Shown here piece after piece: positions 1 through 5,455 of a DNA stretch of 6,926 nucleotides. Both the position numbers and the translations under genes were made by a program. The DNA is from JAJBWD01 sp041670885 (GTDB lineage: Bacteria; Bacillota; Clostridia; Clostridiales; Clostridiaceae), in the NCBI GenBank assembly GCA_041670885.1, contig JBAXYJ010000155.1:1-6926 (forward strand), given 5' to 3'. The stretch's first letter is position 1. Each line of letters opens with the position of its first letter. The notes below the pieces were generated by a model. The model made no database searches. It was not told the origin of the DNA and was given only the letters and a program-made list of their open reading frames with translations.

Positions 1-423
1 CTTATCAGTCCAAACCAGATATTCTTTCTCATGATTATTTCCTGCTCTTAATATCTTATTTACTATATCACCGTCATTTGTAAGAAGTATAAGACCTTCT
101 GAAGGTTTATCCAGCCTGCCTATAGGAAATATTCTTTCTTTATAATTTATAAAATCTATAATATTATCTGTTATCTTATGCTCTGTGGTGGAAACAACTC
201 CAACAGGTTTATTTAAAGCTATATATACTTTTTTCTTCACCGAGGACAATATTTCCCCGTTAACAGATATATTGTCTTCCAGACTCACTTTCATGCCTGT
301 AACTGCAGATATTCCATTTACAAAAACTTTTCTATCTTCAATTAATTTGTCTGCTTCTCTTCTTGAGCATATGCCCTTGTCAGATATAAATTTGTTTAAT
401 CTTACTTTATCTTCTCTATTCAT
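1..423 (-). CDS. rluF: RluF-type 23S rRNA pseudouridine synthase (N-terminal part; C-terminus beyond the window)
   Basis: Enzyme of the RsuA/RluB/RluF family, which isomerises a uridine in 23S rRNA to pseudouridine in the cytoplasm. The 141 visible residues begin MNREDKVRLNKFIS. Residues about 7-55 form an S4 RNA-binding domain, with the typical SRREADKLIEDRKVFVNG stretch. The catalytic domain opens at about residue 66 with YIALNKPVGVVSTT. The catalytic motif GRLDKPSEGLILLTNDGD has its Asp at residue 105. The following RAGNNHEKEYLV (about 127-138) is the reason for choosing RluF over RsuA or RluB. The ATG at 423-421 sits behind a modest GGGGA ribosome binding site and the reading frame stays open to base 1. 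About half of a protein of normal length (roughly 240-290 residues) is missing off the left edge. The family is certain; the exact target uridine is inferred from similarity. Confidence 0.92.
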   Translation of the reverse strand, partial: MNREDKVRLNKFISDKGICSRREADKLIEDRKVFVNGISAVTGMKVSLEDNISVNGEILSSVKKKVYIALNKPVGVVSTTEHKITDNIIDFINYKERIFPIGRLDKPSEGLILLTNDGDIVNKILRAGNNHEKEYLVWTDK

Positions 424-621
424 TGTTTCCCCAATATTATCCTTTGATAAAAAAATATTAATTTAGATTTAGCCCTGTAAGGAAATTGCATAATACCTTT
501 TGGCTGAAAAAGCTAATTTATGAATTATGGAATTTCCTCAGGTAATTAACATTATATCAATATGCATATTTTTAGTAAACTTAAATCGAATATTAGAATT
601 TCATATTTTTAATTTATATTA

Positions 622-627
622 TATAAT
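622..627 (+). promoter_or_regulatory. Candidate -10 box for the NERD-domain gene
   Basis: A perfect TATAAT lies here, with a second TATAAT at 633-638. Neither has a convincing -35 box at 16-18 bases. The upstream copy would give a leader of about 29 bases. The second would start transcription almost on the Shine-Dalgarno sequence, so the first is preferred. In DNA this AT-rich, such boxes arise by chance. Confidence 0.35.
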
Positions 628-650
628 TAACTTATAATAATATTAGAATT

Positions 651-655
651 AGGGG
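651..655 (+). promoter_or_regulatory. Ribosome binding site that fixes a TTG start
   Basis: AGGGG (continuing GTGAT) ends 7 bases before the TTG at 663-665. There is no in-frame ATG at suitable distance, and the next internal Met, at residue 13, falls inside the first membrane segment. TTG is therefore the likely start. Confidence 0.75.
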
Positions 656-662
656 TGATATT

Positions 663-1607
663 TTGTTTAGAAAAATCAGGTATATATTAGCCTACATAAT
701 GCTTATCGGCGGTTCCCATTTAGCATATACCTTCTATGGAAATAGAAAACATTTACTATATTTCGCTTTTTCTATAATACTTATAATAAAAGCATTATTA
801 GAATTTTTGAGATATTTTACTCATAAAGGGATAAATAGTTATATAAATAAGCTGCTTAAGAAAAGATCAGTAGTAAGCTCAAGTATGCTTATATTATCTT
901 TTGGTATGTTTTTTATTCTGAGTTTTTATTTTTATAAGTATTTTATAAGTGCTCCACTGGTAATAGAAGGCTGGAGGGCATTATTAACAAAGGCAGTAGA
1001 AATAGTAGATTTATCAGCTGCTCTTATTTTCTTCCTTATAATTTTAGTTGACTATATACTCCTTTCAGGAAAAAAATATCAAATAGAAGATGAAATAACT
1101 GAATCAGGAAAAGCAGGAGAAAATCTTGTATACAGAGAGCTTAGGGCTTTAAAAAAGGAAGAAAAGGGATATTTGTTATACAGAAATCTGCTGCTTTTGT
1201 TCCAGGAGTTTGATTTTATTTTAGCAGGTGAAAATGGCATATTTAATATAGAGGTAAAGCATTATGACGGAGAAAATACTAAGATTAAAATTGCAGAAGA
1301 TGGAAAGTGGACAAAAGAGAAGAATAAAAAAATAGTTGAGATAACAAACCCAGAGGAGCAGGTTGAGAGACACAGAGCTGTACTTAATAATATATTTGGA
1401 GACAAGTACCCTATAATTGACTTCTTGGTTCTGTCAAATGATAAGAATTTTATTGAAGGCTCAAATAACACAAAGCTAAGGCTGGTTAAACTGTCAAACC
1501 TTACTAATCTAATTAAAAATTATAAAAGCGAAACGCCTCTTTCAAAGGAAGATATATCTTCTATAAAGAGCTTAATTAAACAAAACTCAGAAAGCTCACG
1601 GAGCTAA
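663..1607 (+). CDS. Membrane-anchored NERD (nuclease-related) domain protein
   Basis: Protein of 314 residues starting at TTG. The N-terminal half is hydrophobic, with four likely membrane segments at about residues 5-25, 31-51, 72-95 and 112-135. A soluble C-terminal half follows, presumably cytoplasmic. Residues about 147-260 match the NERD domain, a PD-(D/E)XK-like fold: SGKAGENLVYREL (Glu153), then FQEFDFIL (Asp184), then FNIEVKHYDG (Glu197, Lys199), and NPEEQVERH with Gln233. The presumed metal-binding and catalytic residues are thus all present, so nuclease activity is plausible but not shown. NERD proteins are widespread, often fused to membrane segments or helicase or kinase domains, and few have a defined role. 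A good ribosome binding site precedes the start. The gene converges on the PlsY-like gene, overlapping it by 4 bases at the stop codons. A terminator-like hairpin follows at 1649-1683. Confidence 0.85.
   Translation: MFRKIRYILAYIMLIGGSHLAYTFYGNRKHLLYFAFSIILIIKALLEFLRYFTHKGINSYINKLLKKRSVVSSSMLILSFGMFFILSFYFYKYFISAPLVIEGWRALLTKAVEIVDLSAALIFFLIILVDYILLSGKKYQIEDEITESGKAGENLVYRELRALKKEEKGYLLYRNLLLLFQEFDFILAGENGIFNIEVKHYDGENTKIKIAEDGKWTKEKNKKIVEITNPEEQVERHRAVLNNIFGDKYPIIDFLVLSNDKNFIEGSNNTKLRLVKLSNLTNLIKNYKSETPLSKEDISSIKSLIKQNSESSRS
1593..1605 (-). terminator. Weak hairpin just past the stop of the PlsY-like gene
   Basis: AGCTC and GAGCT form a 5-bp stem around a 3-base loop at the stop codons of both convergent genes. 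Read on the minus strand it is followed by TTTCTGAGTTTTG, a broken T tract. It could be a poor minus-strand terminator, but the stem is short. Confidence 0.25.
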
Positions 1608-2086
1608 AGCTTACTGAAATAATATTTCAAATAAAAAAGGCCGGCTGTGAGCATACCAAAAATAAATAATGGTATGCTCTTTTCTATTGCAATAAAAATA
1701 AATGGAGATAATGCTGAAACAATTAAAAATGCTAATAGATATTCCTTTAAAATGATTGAAGCAGATATATATATTAAAATCAAAATAATAAACACCTTAG
1801 GAGATAAAACAAGATTTCCTATAAAATAGGGAATTATAGGTGCATAGTTATAAATCGGAACTAAAGGATATATATTGCTGGATACTAGCGAAATAAATAT
1901 TAAAGCAGGTATTAATGAATAGTTATTATAATATAGTAAACATATTGTATATGGTATTAATATTTTTGCTGTTTCAATAGTAAAATAACAGAAATAAGCT
2001 AAATTTTTATTCATTACTCCATTTGATATTTTCTTGCTTTGAATTAAGCCAAGCATAAAAGAAATAAAAATTAAAAACAGTTTCAT
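1604..2086 (-). CDS. Small polytopic membrane protein resembling PlsY without its catalytic motifs
   Basis: Protein of 160 residues, almost entirely hydrophobic, with about five membrane segments (about 2-15, 33-53, 57-78, 97-133 as one or two passes, 137-156). The order of segments and scattered signatures recall PlsY, the acyl-phosphate:glycerol-3-phosphate acyltransferase. MLGLIQ (11-16) resembles the opening LLGSIP. ETAKILIPY (38-46) sits where PlsY has its DxxKG helix. SSNIYPLVPIYNYAPIIPY (69-87) sits where PlsY has GHxFPxFxxFKGGKxVAT, and LVLSPK (92-97) follows. The GSGNxGxxN loop is absent (only NKN at 26-28 remains) and GGK is replaced. True PlsY is about 190-215 residues. Acyltransferase activity is therefore unlikely. 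The ATG is well supported: GGGG lies 7 bases upstream, behind a TGGTATAAT box. The protein call is firm; the PlsY relationship is my hand alignment and could be coincidental. Confidence 0.75.
   Translation of the reverse strand: MKLFLIFISFMLGLIQSKKISNGVMNKNLAYFCYFTIETAKILIPYTICLLYYNNYSLIPALIFISLVSSNIYPLVPIYNYAPIIPYFIGNLVLSPKVFIILILIYISASIILKEYLLAFLIVSALSPFIFIAIEKSIPLFIFGMLTAGLFYLKYYFSKL
1649..1683 (+). terminator. Probable rho-independent terminator of the NERD gene, inside the opposing gene
   Basis: GAGCATACCA (1649-1658) and TGGTATGCTC (1670-1679) form a perfect 10-bp stem with an 11-base loop, followed by TTTT. It lies 42 bases past the NERD stop codon, within the C-terminal coding region of the minus-strand PlsY-like gene. 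The tract after the stem on the minus strand is not T-rich, so it should act mainly on plus-strand transcripts. Confidence 0.6.
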
Positions 2087-2103
2087 TCTAACACCCCATA
2101 TTA

Positions 2104-2112
2104 ATTATACCA
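2104..2112 (-). promoter_or_regulatory. Extended -10 promoter of the PlsY-like gene
   Basis: Read on the minus strand this is TGGTATAAT, a perfect -10 with the TGn extension. It lies 17 bases upstream of the ATG at 2086 and leaves a very short leader carrying the GGGG ribosome binding site. The -35 position, TACATA, is a poor match. Confidence 0.5.
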
Positions 2113-2197
2113 AATAATGTAAAACGTATGTATCGAAATGAATAAATTTTCTTTGAAATTATTATTTAAGCAGCAGGTGCATACCTTAGTTTCCTAG

Positions 2198-2206
2198 TGA
2201 TATAAT
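2198..2206 (+). promoter_or_regulatory. Extended -10 promoter of the FGGY kinase gene
   Basis: TGATATAAT gives a perfect -10 with a TGn extension and no good -35 box. The predicted start near base 2213 leaves a leader of about 23 bases that contains AGGAGG at 2223-2228, 7 bases before the ATG. No operator palindrome was seen around it. Confidence 0.55.
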
Positions 2207-2235
2207 TGATTTAGATTATATTAGGAGGCAATATT

Positions 2236-3795
2236 ATGTCAGATGGTCTTATCCTTTCATTAGACTGTGGAACTCAAAGCTTTAGAGCCATGCTGTTTGA
2301 TAAATCCGGGGAACTTTTAAATATAGAAAAGATACATTTCGAACCTTATTTTTCAAAGGAGCCTGGCTATGCTGAGCAGGATCCACTGCTTTATTGGAAC
2401 AGCTTATGCACTGCTGTAAAAAGATTAAAAGAAAAATATCCTGAAAATTTCAGCAGAATTATTGGGGTTTCACTAACAACTCAAAGAGATACGGTTATAT
2501 TTTTAGATAAGGAAGGGAACCATTTAAGGCCTGCCATATTATGGCTCGATCAGAGAATGGCAAAATGTGAAGATCCGGTACCCCCCATTGAAAGTGCCAA
2601 GTTTAATATTGTAGGAATGAAAAGTACTATAGAGATAGTAAGGAGAAAATCAAAGGCCAACTGGATAAAGGAAAATGAGAAGGAAATATGGGATAAAACC
2701 TATAAGGTACTGCTTTTATCCGGATATCTTACATATAAGCTGACAGGAAAAATGGTGGATTCCTATGCAAATCAAATCGGGCATATTCCTTTTCATTATA
2801 AGAAAAAAAGCTGGCCAAGATCATTTAAAGTATATAGATATGGCATGTTTGGCATAGAAAGAGAAAAGCTGCCCGATTTAGTCAGCCCGGGAGATATTAT
2901 AGGAGATATTTCCGATGAGGCATCAGAGGAAACGGGAATAAGTACTGATTTAAAACTTATTGCCTGCGGTTCTGACAAGGGATGCGAAACCTTAGGAACC
3001 GGCTGCATCGATGAAACATCAGTTAATTTAAGTTTCGGAACTACAGCAACAGCAGAGACAACAACAAAAAAATATATTGAACCAATAAGATTTTTCCCAT
3101 CATATCCTTCAATTATTAAAGATTGCTATAATCCTGAGATTGAAATAATGAGAGGATACTGGATGATAAGCTGGTTCAAAAAAGAATTTGCTCAAAGAGA
3201 AATGCTTATAGCATCAGAAAGAAACATAGCACCTGAAGAAATACTCAATAAGACTTTGGATACCATACCTCCCGGATGTCAGGGACTTATTCTTCAGCCC
3301 TTTTGGGGAGCATCTCATAAGCTTCCCACGGCTAAAGGCTCGGTTATAGGCTTTGGAGATGTGCATACAAGGGCTCACTTATATAAGGCAATAATCGAGG
3401 GGATTAACTACTCTCTTATAGACGGAGTAGAAAAGCTGGAGAAAAAAACAAAGATAAAAGTTGAGAAAATACTTGTCTCCGGCGGAGGCTCTCAAAGCGA
3501 TGCCATATGCCAAATTACTGCAGATATGTTTGGAAGAAATGTATATAAAGAGAGAACCTATGAAACCTCAGGACTGGGTGCTGCAATAAATGCCTTTGTA
3601 GCTTTAGGAGTTTACAAGAATTTTAAAGAAGCAGCAGATAATATGGTTCACTATAAAAAGGTTTTTAAACCTGACATTAGAAATGTACAAATATATAGAG
3701 ACTTATATACCAGGGTTTACAAAAACATATATAAAAAGCTGAAAGGATTATATGATGAAATTCAGGATATAACCGGATACCCGGAAGTATATTAG
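2236..3795 (+). CDS. FGGY-family carbohydrate kinase, substrate unknown
   Basis: Cytoplasmic ATP-dependent sugar or polyol kinase of 519 residues, full length for the xylulokinase/glycerol kinase family and with both actin-like domains. Phosphate-1 motif: LSLDCGTQSFRAMLFD (about 7-22). The substrate-side strand TTQRDT (81-86) and ILWLDQR (101-107) are present. The catalytic base is most likely Asp247 in ACGSDKGCETLGTG. Phosphate-2 motif: SFGTTATAE (266-274). Adenosine motif: SGGGSQSDAICQITADMFG (415-433), the second FGGY signature. AGGAGG lies 7 bases before the ATG. The gene stands alone between its own promoter and terminator, so the neighbours give no hint of the substrate. The family also contains xylulose, gluconate, ribulose, fuculose, glycerol and autoinducer-2 kinases. 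The overall look is closer to xylulokinase-like or YgcE-like members than to glycerol kinase, but I would not name a substrate. Confidence 0.93.
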   Translation: MSDGLILSLDCGTQSFRAMLFDKSGELLNIEKIHFEPYFSKEPGYAEQDPLLYWNSLCTAVKRLKEKYPENFSRIIGVSLTTQRDTVIFLDKEGNHLRPAILWLDQRMAKCEDPVPPIESAKFNIVGMKSTIEIVRRKSKANWIKENEKEIWDKTYKVLLLSGYLTYKLTGKMVDSYANQIGHIPFHYKKKSWPRSFKVYRYGMFGIEREKLPDLVSPGDIIGDISDEASEETGISTDLKLIACGSDKGCETLGTGCIDETSVNLSFGTTATAETTTKKYIEPIRFFPSYPSIIKDCYNPEIEIMRGYWMISWFKKEFAQREMLIASERNIAPEEILNKTLDTIPPGCQGLILQPFWGASHKLPTAKGSVIGFGDVHTRAHLYKAIIEGINYSLIDGVEKLEKKTKIKVEKILVSGGGSQSDAICQITADMFGRNVYKERTYETSGLGAAINAFVALGVYKNFKEAADNMVHYKKVFKPDIRNVQIYRDLYTRVYKNIYKKLKGLYDEIQDITGYPEVY

Positions 3796-3810
3796 ATATT
3801 TCTATAAAAT

Positions 3811-3838
3811 AAAAAATCGACGTTAGTCGATTTTTTTT
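3811..3838. terminator. Bidirectional rho-independent terminator after the kinase gene
   Basis: AAAAAATCGAC (3811-3821) and GTCGATTTTTT (3826-3836) form an 11-bp stem with a GTTA loop, with T residues running to 3838. It starts 16 bases after the kinase stop. Because the 5' arm begins with six A residues it also has a T tract on the minus strand, and could stop transcripts arriving from the 61-residue gene. Confidence 0.85.
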
Positions 3839-3858
3839 ACTCTATTGGAAATTATAAA

Positions 3859-3924
3859 TTTTTACTCTGTGGATAATTAAATACTAACTTTTAATTATAT
3901 AAATAAATTTTTATAGAGTAAAAA
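3859..3924. repeat. 10-bp inverted repeat upstream of the GC-rich island
   Basis: TTTTTACTCT (3859-3868) is exactly complementary to AGAGTAAAAA (3915-3924), separated by 46 AT-rich bases. With G-U pairs the stem could extend about five more pairs. The right arm is shared with the larger inverted repeat that encloses the GC-rich island. A third direct copy, TTTTTTACTCT, occurs at 3833-3843. Confidence 0.6.
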
Positions 3925-3925
3925 A

Positions 3926-4037
3926 GGATGGGTGCAGGGAAGGTACTTCCCGCTGGTTTCAGGAAGGTGCGGAGCTCTAAGTAGCGTCGAAGGGAACCTA
4001 AAGTTCCCTAGCGAAATCTGCGACAGCAGAATTTTTT
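3926..4037 (+). ncRNA. Candidate structured RNA of unknown family
   Basis: This island has about 55% G+C by hand count, in DNA that is otherwise around 30%. No open reading frame with a ribosome binding site covers it. Hairpin 1: GGGAAG (3937-3942) with CTTCCC (3946-3951), extended by GC/GC around a bulged A. Hairpin 2: AGGGAAC (3991-3997) with GTTCCCT (4003-4009), extended by TCG/CGA across an internal loop. Hairpin 3: TCTGC (4017-4021), loop GACA, GCAGA (4026-4030), then six T residues, which looks like an intrinsic terminator and favours the plus strand. The section 3953-3986 between hairpins 1 and 2 has no strong local stem. A weak TATAGA at 3912-3917 would start transcription near G3926. 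I compared it by eye with the motifs I remember for SRP RNA, 6S RNA, T-boxes and common riboswitches and found no match. It may instead be a mobile or repeated intergenic element, or the 3' end of a minus-strand transcript. Confidence 0.45.
4017..4037 (+). terminator. Terminator-like hairpin at the end of the structured island
   Basis: TCTGC and GCAGA form a 5-bp stem with a GACA loop, then one A and six T residues. The stem is short but G/C-containing and the T run is uninterrupted. The T run also overlaps the stop codon of the opposing 61-residue gene. Confidence 0.5.
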
Positions 4038-4221
4038 ACTCCAATATTCCTTCTTCTTTTAATACCTTTTCTATATGATCCAGCTTTTCTGTAAGCTCTA
4101 AAAATCTTTCCTTAATAACACTCTTTTCACTATTTCTATTTAACTCCTCCATTATAGAGTCGATGGCGGATAGTGCCTCTTCGATATCTGATTTTGCCTG
4201 TTCTAAATTACTATTTTCCAT
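4036..4221 (-). CDS. Small charged helical protein of unknown function (61 aa)
   Basis: I do not recognise this gene. The product has 61 residues, begins MENSNLEQAKSDIEEALSAI and ends KVLKEEGILE. It is rich in Glu, Lys, Leu and Ser, has no Cys, Pro, Gly-rich or membrane segment, and should be almost wholly alpha-helical. Hydrophobic residues recur every three to four positions (for example Ile13, Leu17, Ile20, Ile23, Met24, Leu27), consistent with a short coiled coil or helical hairpin around residue 28-33. The coding call rests on a perfect AGGAGG (4227-4232) five bases before the ATG and a plausible promoter further upstream. It is divergent from spmA, with promoters almost back to back. 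Its last codon and stop lie within the inverted repeat that brackets the GC-rich island. A role in sporulation is conceivable from position only. Confidence 0.75.
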   Translation of the reverse strand: MENSNLEQAKSDIEEALSAIDSIMEELNRNSEKSVIKERFLELTEKLDHIEKVLKEEGILE

Positions 4222-4226
4222 AGTTT

Positions 4227-4232
4227 CCTCCT
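4227..4232 (-). promoter_or_regulatory. Strong ribosome binding site of the 61-residue gene
   Basis: Read on the minus strand this is AGGAGG, five bases before the ATG at 4221. It is the main reason for accepting such a short reading frame as a gene. Confidence 0.8.
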
Positions 4233-4250
4233 AAATTGTATTCCTTTAGT

Positions 4251-4279
4251 ATGTTATCAGATTTAATCTGCAAATTCAA
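4251..4279 (-). promoter_or_regulatory. Candidate promoter of the 61-residue gene
   Basis: Read on the minus strand, TTGAAT (4279-4274) is followed after exactly 17 bases by TAACAT (4256-4251), which is preceded by TGA, an extended -10 feature. The match is 4/6 for each box. The predicted start is about 20 bases before the ribosome binding site. Confidence 0.45.
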
Positions 4280-4281
4280 TA

Positions 4282-4289
4282 CATATAAT
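4282..4289 (+). promoter_or_regulatory. Candidate spmA promoter -10, possibly SigE-type
   Basis: CATATAAT contains a perfect TATAAT and also matches seven of eight positions of the mother-cell SigE -10, CATACAAT. The -35 region fits neither the SigA nor the SigE consensus well. SigE control of spmAB is known in Bacillus subtilis; here it is only an inference. The box lies 3-8 bases from the -35 of the divergent promoter, so the two may interfere. Confidence 0.35.
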
Positions 4290-4317
4290 TATACTGAAGT
4301 AAATTATAGAGGTATTT

Positions 4318-4887
4318 ATGATTAATTATATTTGGTTTTTCCTTATTTTTTTTGGAATTATATTTGGAATAGTATCAGGAAATGGTGAAATAGTTTCAAA
4401 TACAATTTTAGATTCAGGAACTTATTCAGTAAAGCTTGTAATTGAGCTATGTGGGATACTCTGCATATGGAGCGGAATAATTAAAATAGCAGAGGAAAGC
4501 GGTCTGAATTCTTTTTTATCAGGACTTATCAAGCCGGTTATAAAGAGGCTCTTTAAAAACATAAATAAAAAGGCTTTAGAGTATATATCACTGAATCTTA
4601 CAGCAAATATGCTGGGGCTTGGTAACGCAGCTACTCCTCTTGGCATTAAAGCTATGGAGGAAATGGAAAAAACTAATAAAAATAAAGAAGAGCTGTCAGA
4701 TGATATGGCACTTTTCCTTGTCCTAAATGCTGCTGCCATTCAGCTAATACCAACAACCATAATATCAATAAGGGCAGCTTTAGGCTCAAAGCTGCCATCT
4801 GCCGTAATTGTTCCCATAATTATAATTTCATCTATAACTGCTGTTATTGGAGTTTTAATAACCAAGATATTAGAGAAATTTTTTTAG
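4318..4887 (+). CDS. spmA: Spore maturation protein A
   Basis: Membrane protein of 189 residues, near the usual 195 or so. It belongs to the nucleoside-recognition ('Gate') family and acts with SpmB. In Bacillus subtilis, loss of either protein gives spores with poor core dehydration and reduced heat resistance. Likely membrane segments are at about 3-20, 38-56, 129-152 and 160-182. Family hallmarks: NLTANMLGLGNAATPLGIKA (93-112) and NAAAIQLIPTTIISIRAALG (137-156). The ATG has a modest AGAGGT ribosome binding site at 4308-4313. spmB starts 8 bases after the stop. The dacB gene that precedes spmA in Bacillus subtilis is not upstream here. Which molecule, if any, the pair moves is not established. 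Confidence 0.93.
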   Translation: MINYIWFFLIFFGIIFGIVSGNGEIVSNTILDSGTYSVKLVIELCGILCIWSGIIKIAEESGLNSFLSGLIKPVIKRLFKNINKKALEYISLNLTANMLGLGNAATPLGIKAMEEMEKTNKNKEELSDDMALFLVLNAAAIQLIPTTIISIRAALGSKLPSAVIVPIIIISSITAVIGVLITKILEKFF

Positions 4888-4895
4888 GGGGATTT

Positions 4896-5417
4896 ATGGA
4901 ATATATTGAAGCTTCTCTTATAGGTATAATATTTTCATTTGTCATTTTTTACGGCATTGTTAAAAAAGTAAATATATATCATGTATTTATTCAGGGGGCA
5001 GTGGAAGGACTTAAGCTGTCATATAGAGTTTTTCCTCCAATTCTTGCTATGATTTTAGCCTATAAGGTATTCTCTGATTCCAGGCTGCTTGGATTTATCA
5101 CTAAAGTATTGACACCAATGTTTTTAAAACTTAATTTTCCACCTCAGCTTCTCCCACTTATAATTATAAAGCCTCTGTCCGGCAGTGGATCATTAGGAGT
5201 TTTTACTGAAATATTAAAAAATGCAGGGCCGGATAGTCGAATTGGAATTATGGCCGCTCTTATTATGGGAAGTACAGAGACTATATTTTATACTCTAACT
5301 GTATACATTGGAGGAATAAAAGCAAAAAAATCAAGACATGCCATAATCGCTGCAGTATTTACTGAGTTAATAGCAGTGGTAATTACTTTATTTTATTGTA
5401 ATATTATGTTATATTAA
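4896..5417 (+). CDS. spmB: Spore maturation protein B
   Basis: Membrane protein of 173 residues, normal length for the family, and partner of SpmA in spore core dehydration and heat resistance. Likely membrane segments are at about 5-23, 44-60, 84-100 and 117-140, with a final one at 148-170. Family hallmarks: KPLSGSGSLGVFTEIL (92-107) and AALIMGSTETIFYTLTVYIG (120-139). The ribosome binding site AGGGGG (4886-4891) overlaps the spmA stop codon, and the 8-base gap implies translational coupling and a shared transcript. No terminator-like hairpin follows before the ABC transporter ATPase gene 38 bases on. Confidence 0.93.
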   Translation: MEYIEASLIGIIFSFVIFYGIVKKVNIYHVFIQGAVEGLKLSYRVFPPILAMILAYKVFSDSRLLGFITKVLTPMFLKLNFPPQLLPLIIIKPLSGSGSLGVFTEILKNAGPDSRIGIMAALIMGSTETIFYTLTVYIGGIKAKKSRHAIIAAVFTELIAVVITLFYCNIMLY

Positions 5418-5455
5418 TAATATATAGATTAAAATTTAACAATAGGAGTGTAATT

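Larger units (their letters stand above)
3916..4041. repeat. 10-bp inverted repeat bracketing the GC-rich island
   Basis: GAGTAAAAAA (3916-3925) and TTTTTTACTC (4032-4041) are perfect inverted copies that enclose 106 bases of GC-rich hairpins. In RNA they could form a closing stem; in DNA they resemble short terminal inverted repeats. The right arm contains the last codon and stop of the minus-strand 61-residue gene. Confidence 0.6.

Noticed and set aside
185..466. 93-codon plus-strand open frame
   Set aside because: It lies opposite the clear RluF coding sequence and has no ribosome binding site or recognisable protein features.
480..538. Inverted repeat AGGAAATT/AATTTCCT in the rluF-NERD gap
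   Set aside because: Only 8 bp of mostly A/T, with a 43-base spacer. It has no T tract and no match to a known operator, so chance is likely in this DNA. The rest of the 239-base gap shows only -10-like boxes.
1647..1829. 60-codon plus-strand open frame after the NERD gene
   Set aside because: It is antisense to the PlsY-like gene, starts inside the terminator hairpin and lacks a ribosome binding site.
3844..3915. Short open frames in the AT-rich stretch after the kinase terminator
   Set aside because: No frame of useful length with a ribosome binding site exists. The stretch shows only T-rich repeats and -10-like boxes.
3926..4031. Island as SRP RNA, T-box leader or a common metabolite riboswitch
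   Set aside because: The GGAAG-like pieces lack the SRP tetraloop context, and no T-box GGGTGG-ACC sequence is present. No plus-strand gene starts within reach for a cis-acting switch until spmA, about 280 bases on, past a terminator-like hairpin and the whole minus-strand gene.
4422..4739. 105-codon minus-strand open frame
   Set aside because: It is the antisense shadow of spmA; the SpmA protein is unmistakable in the plus strand.
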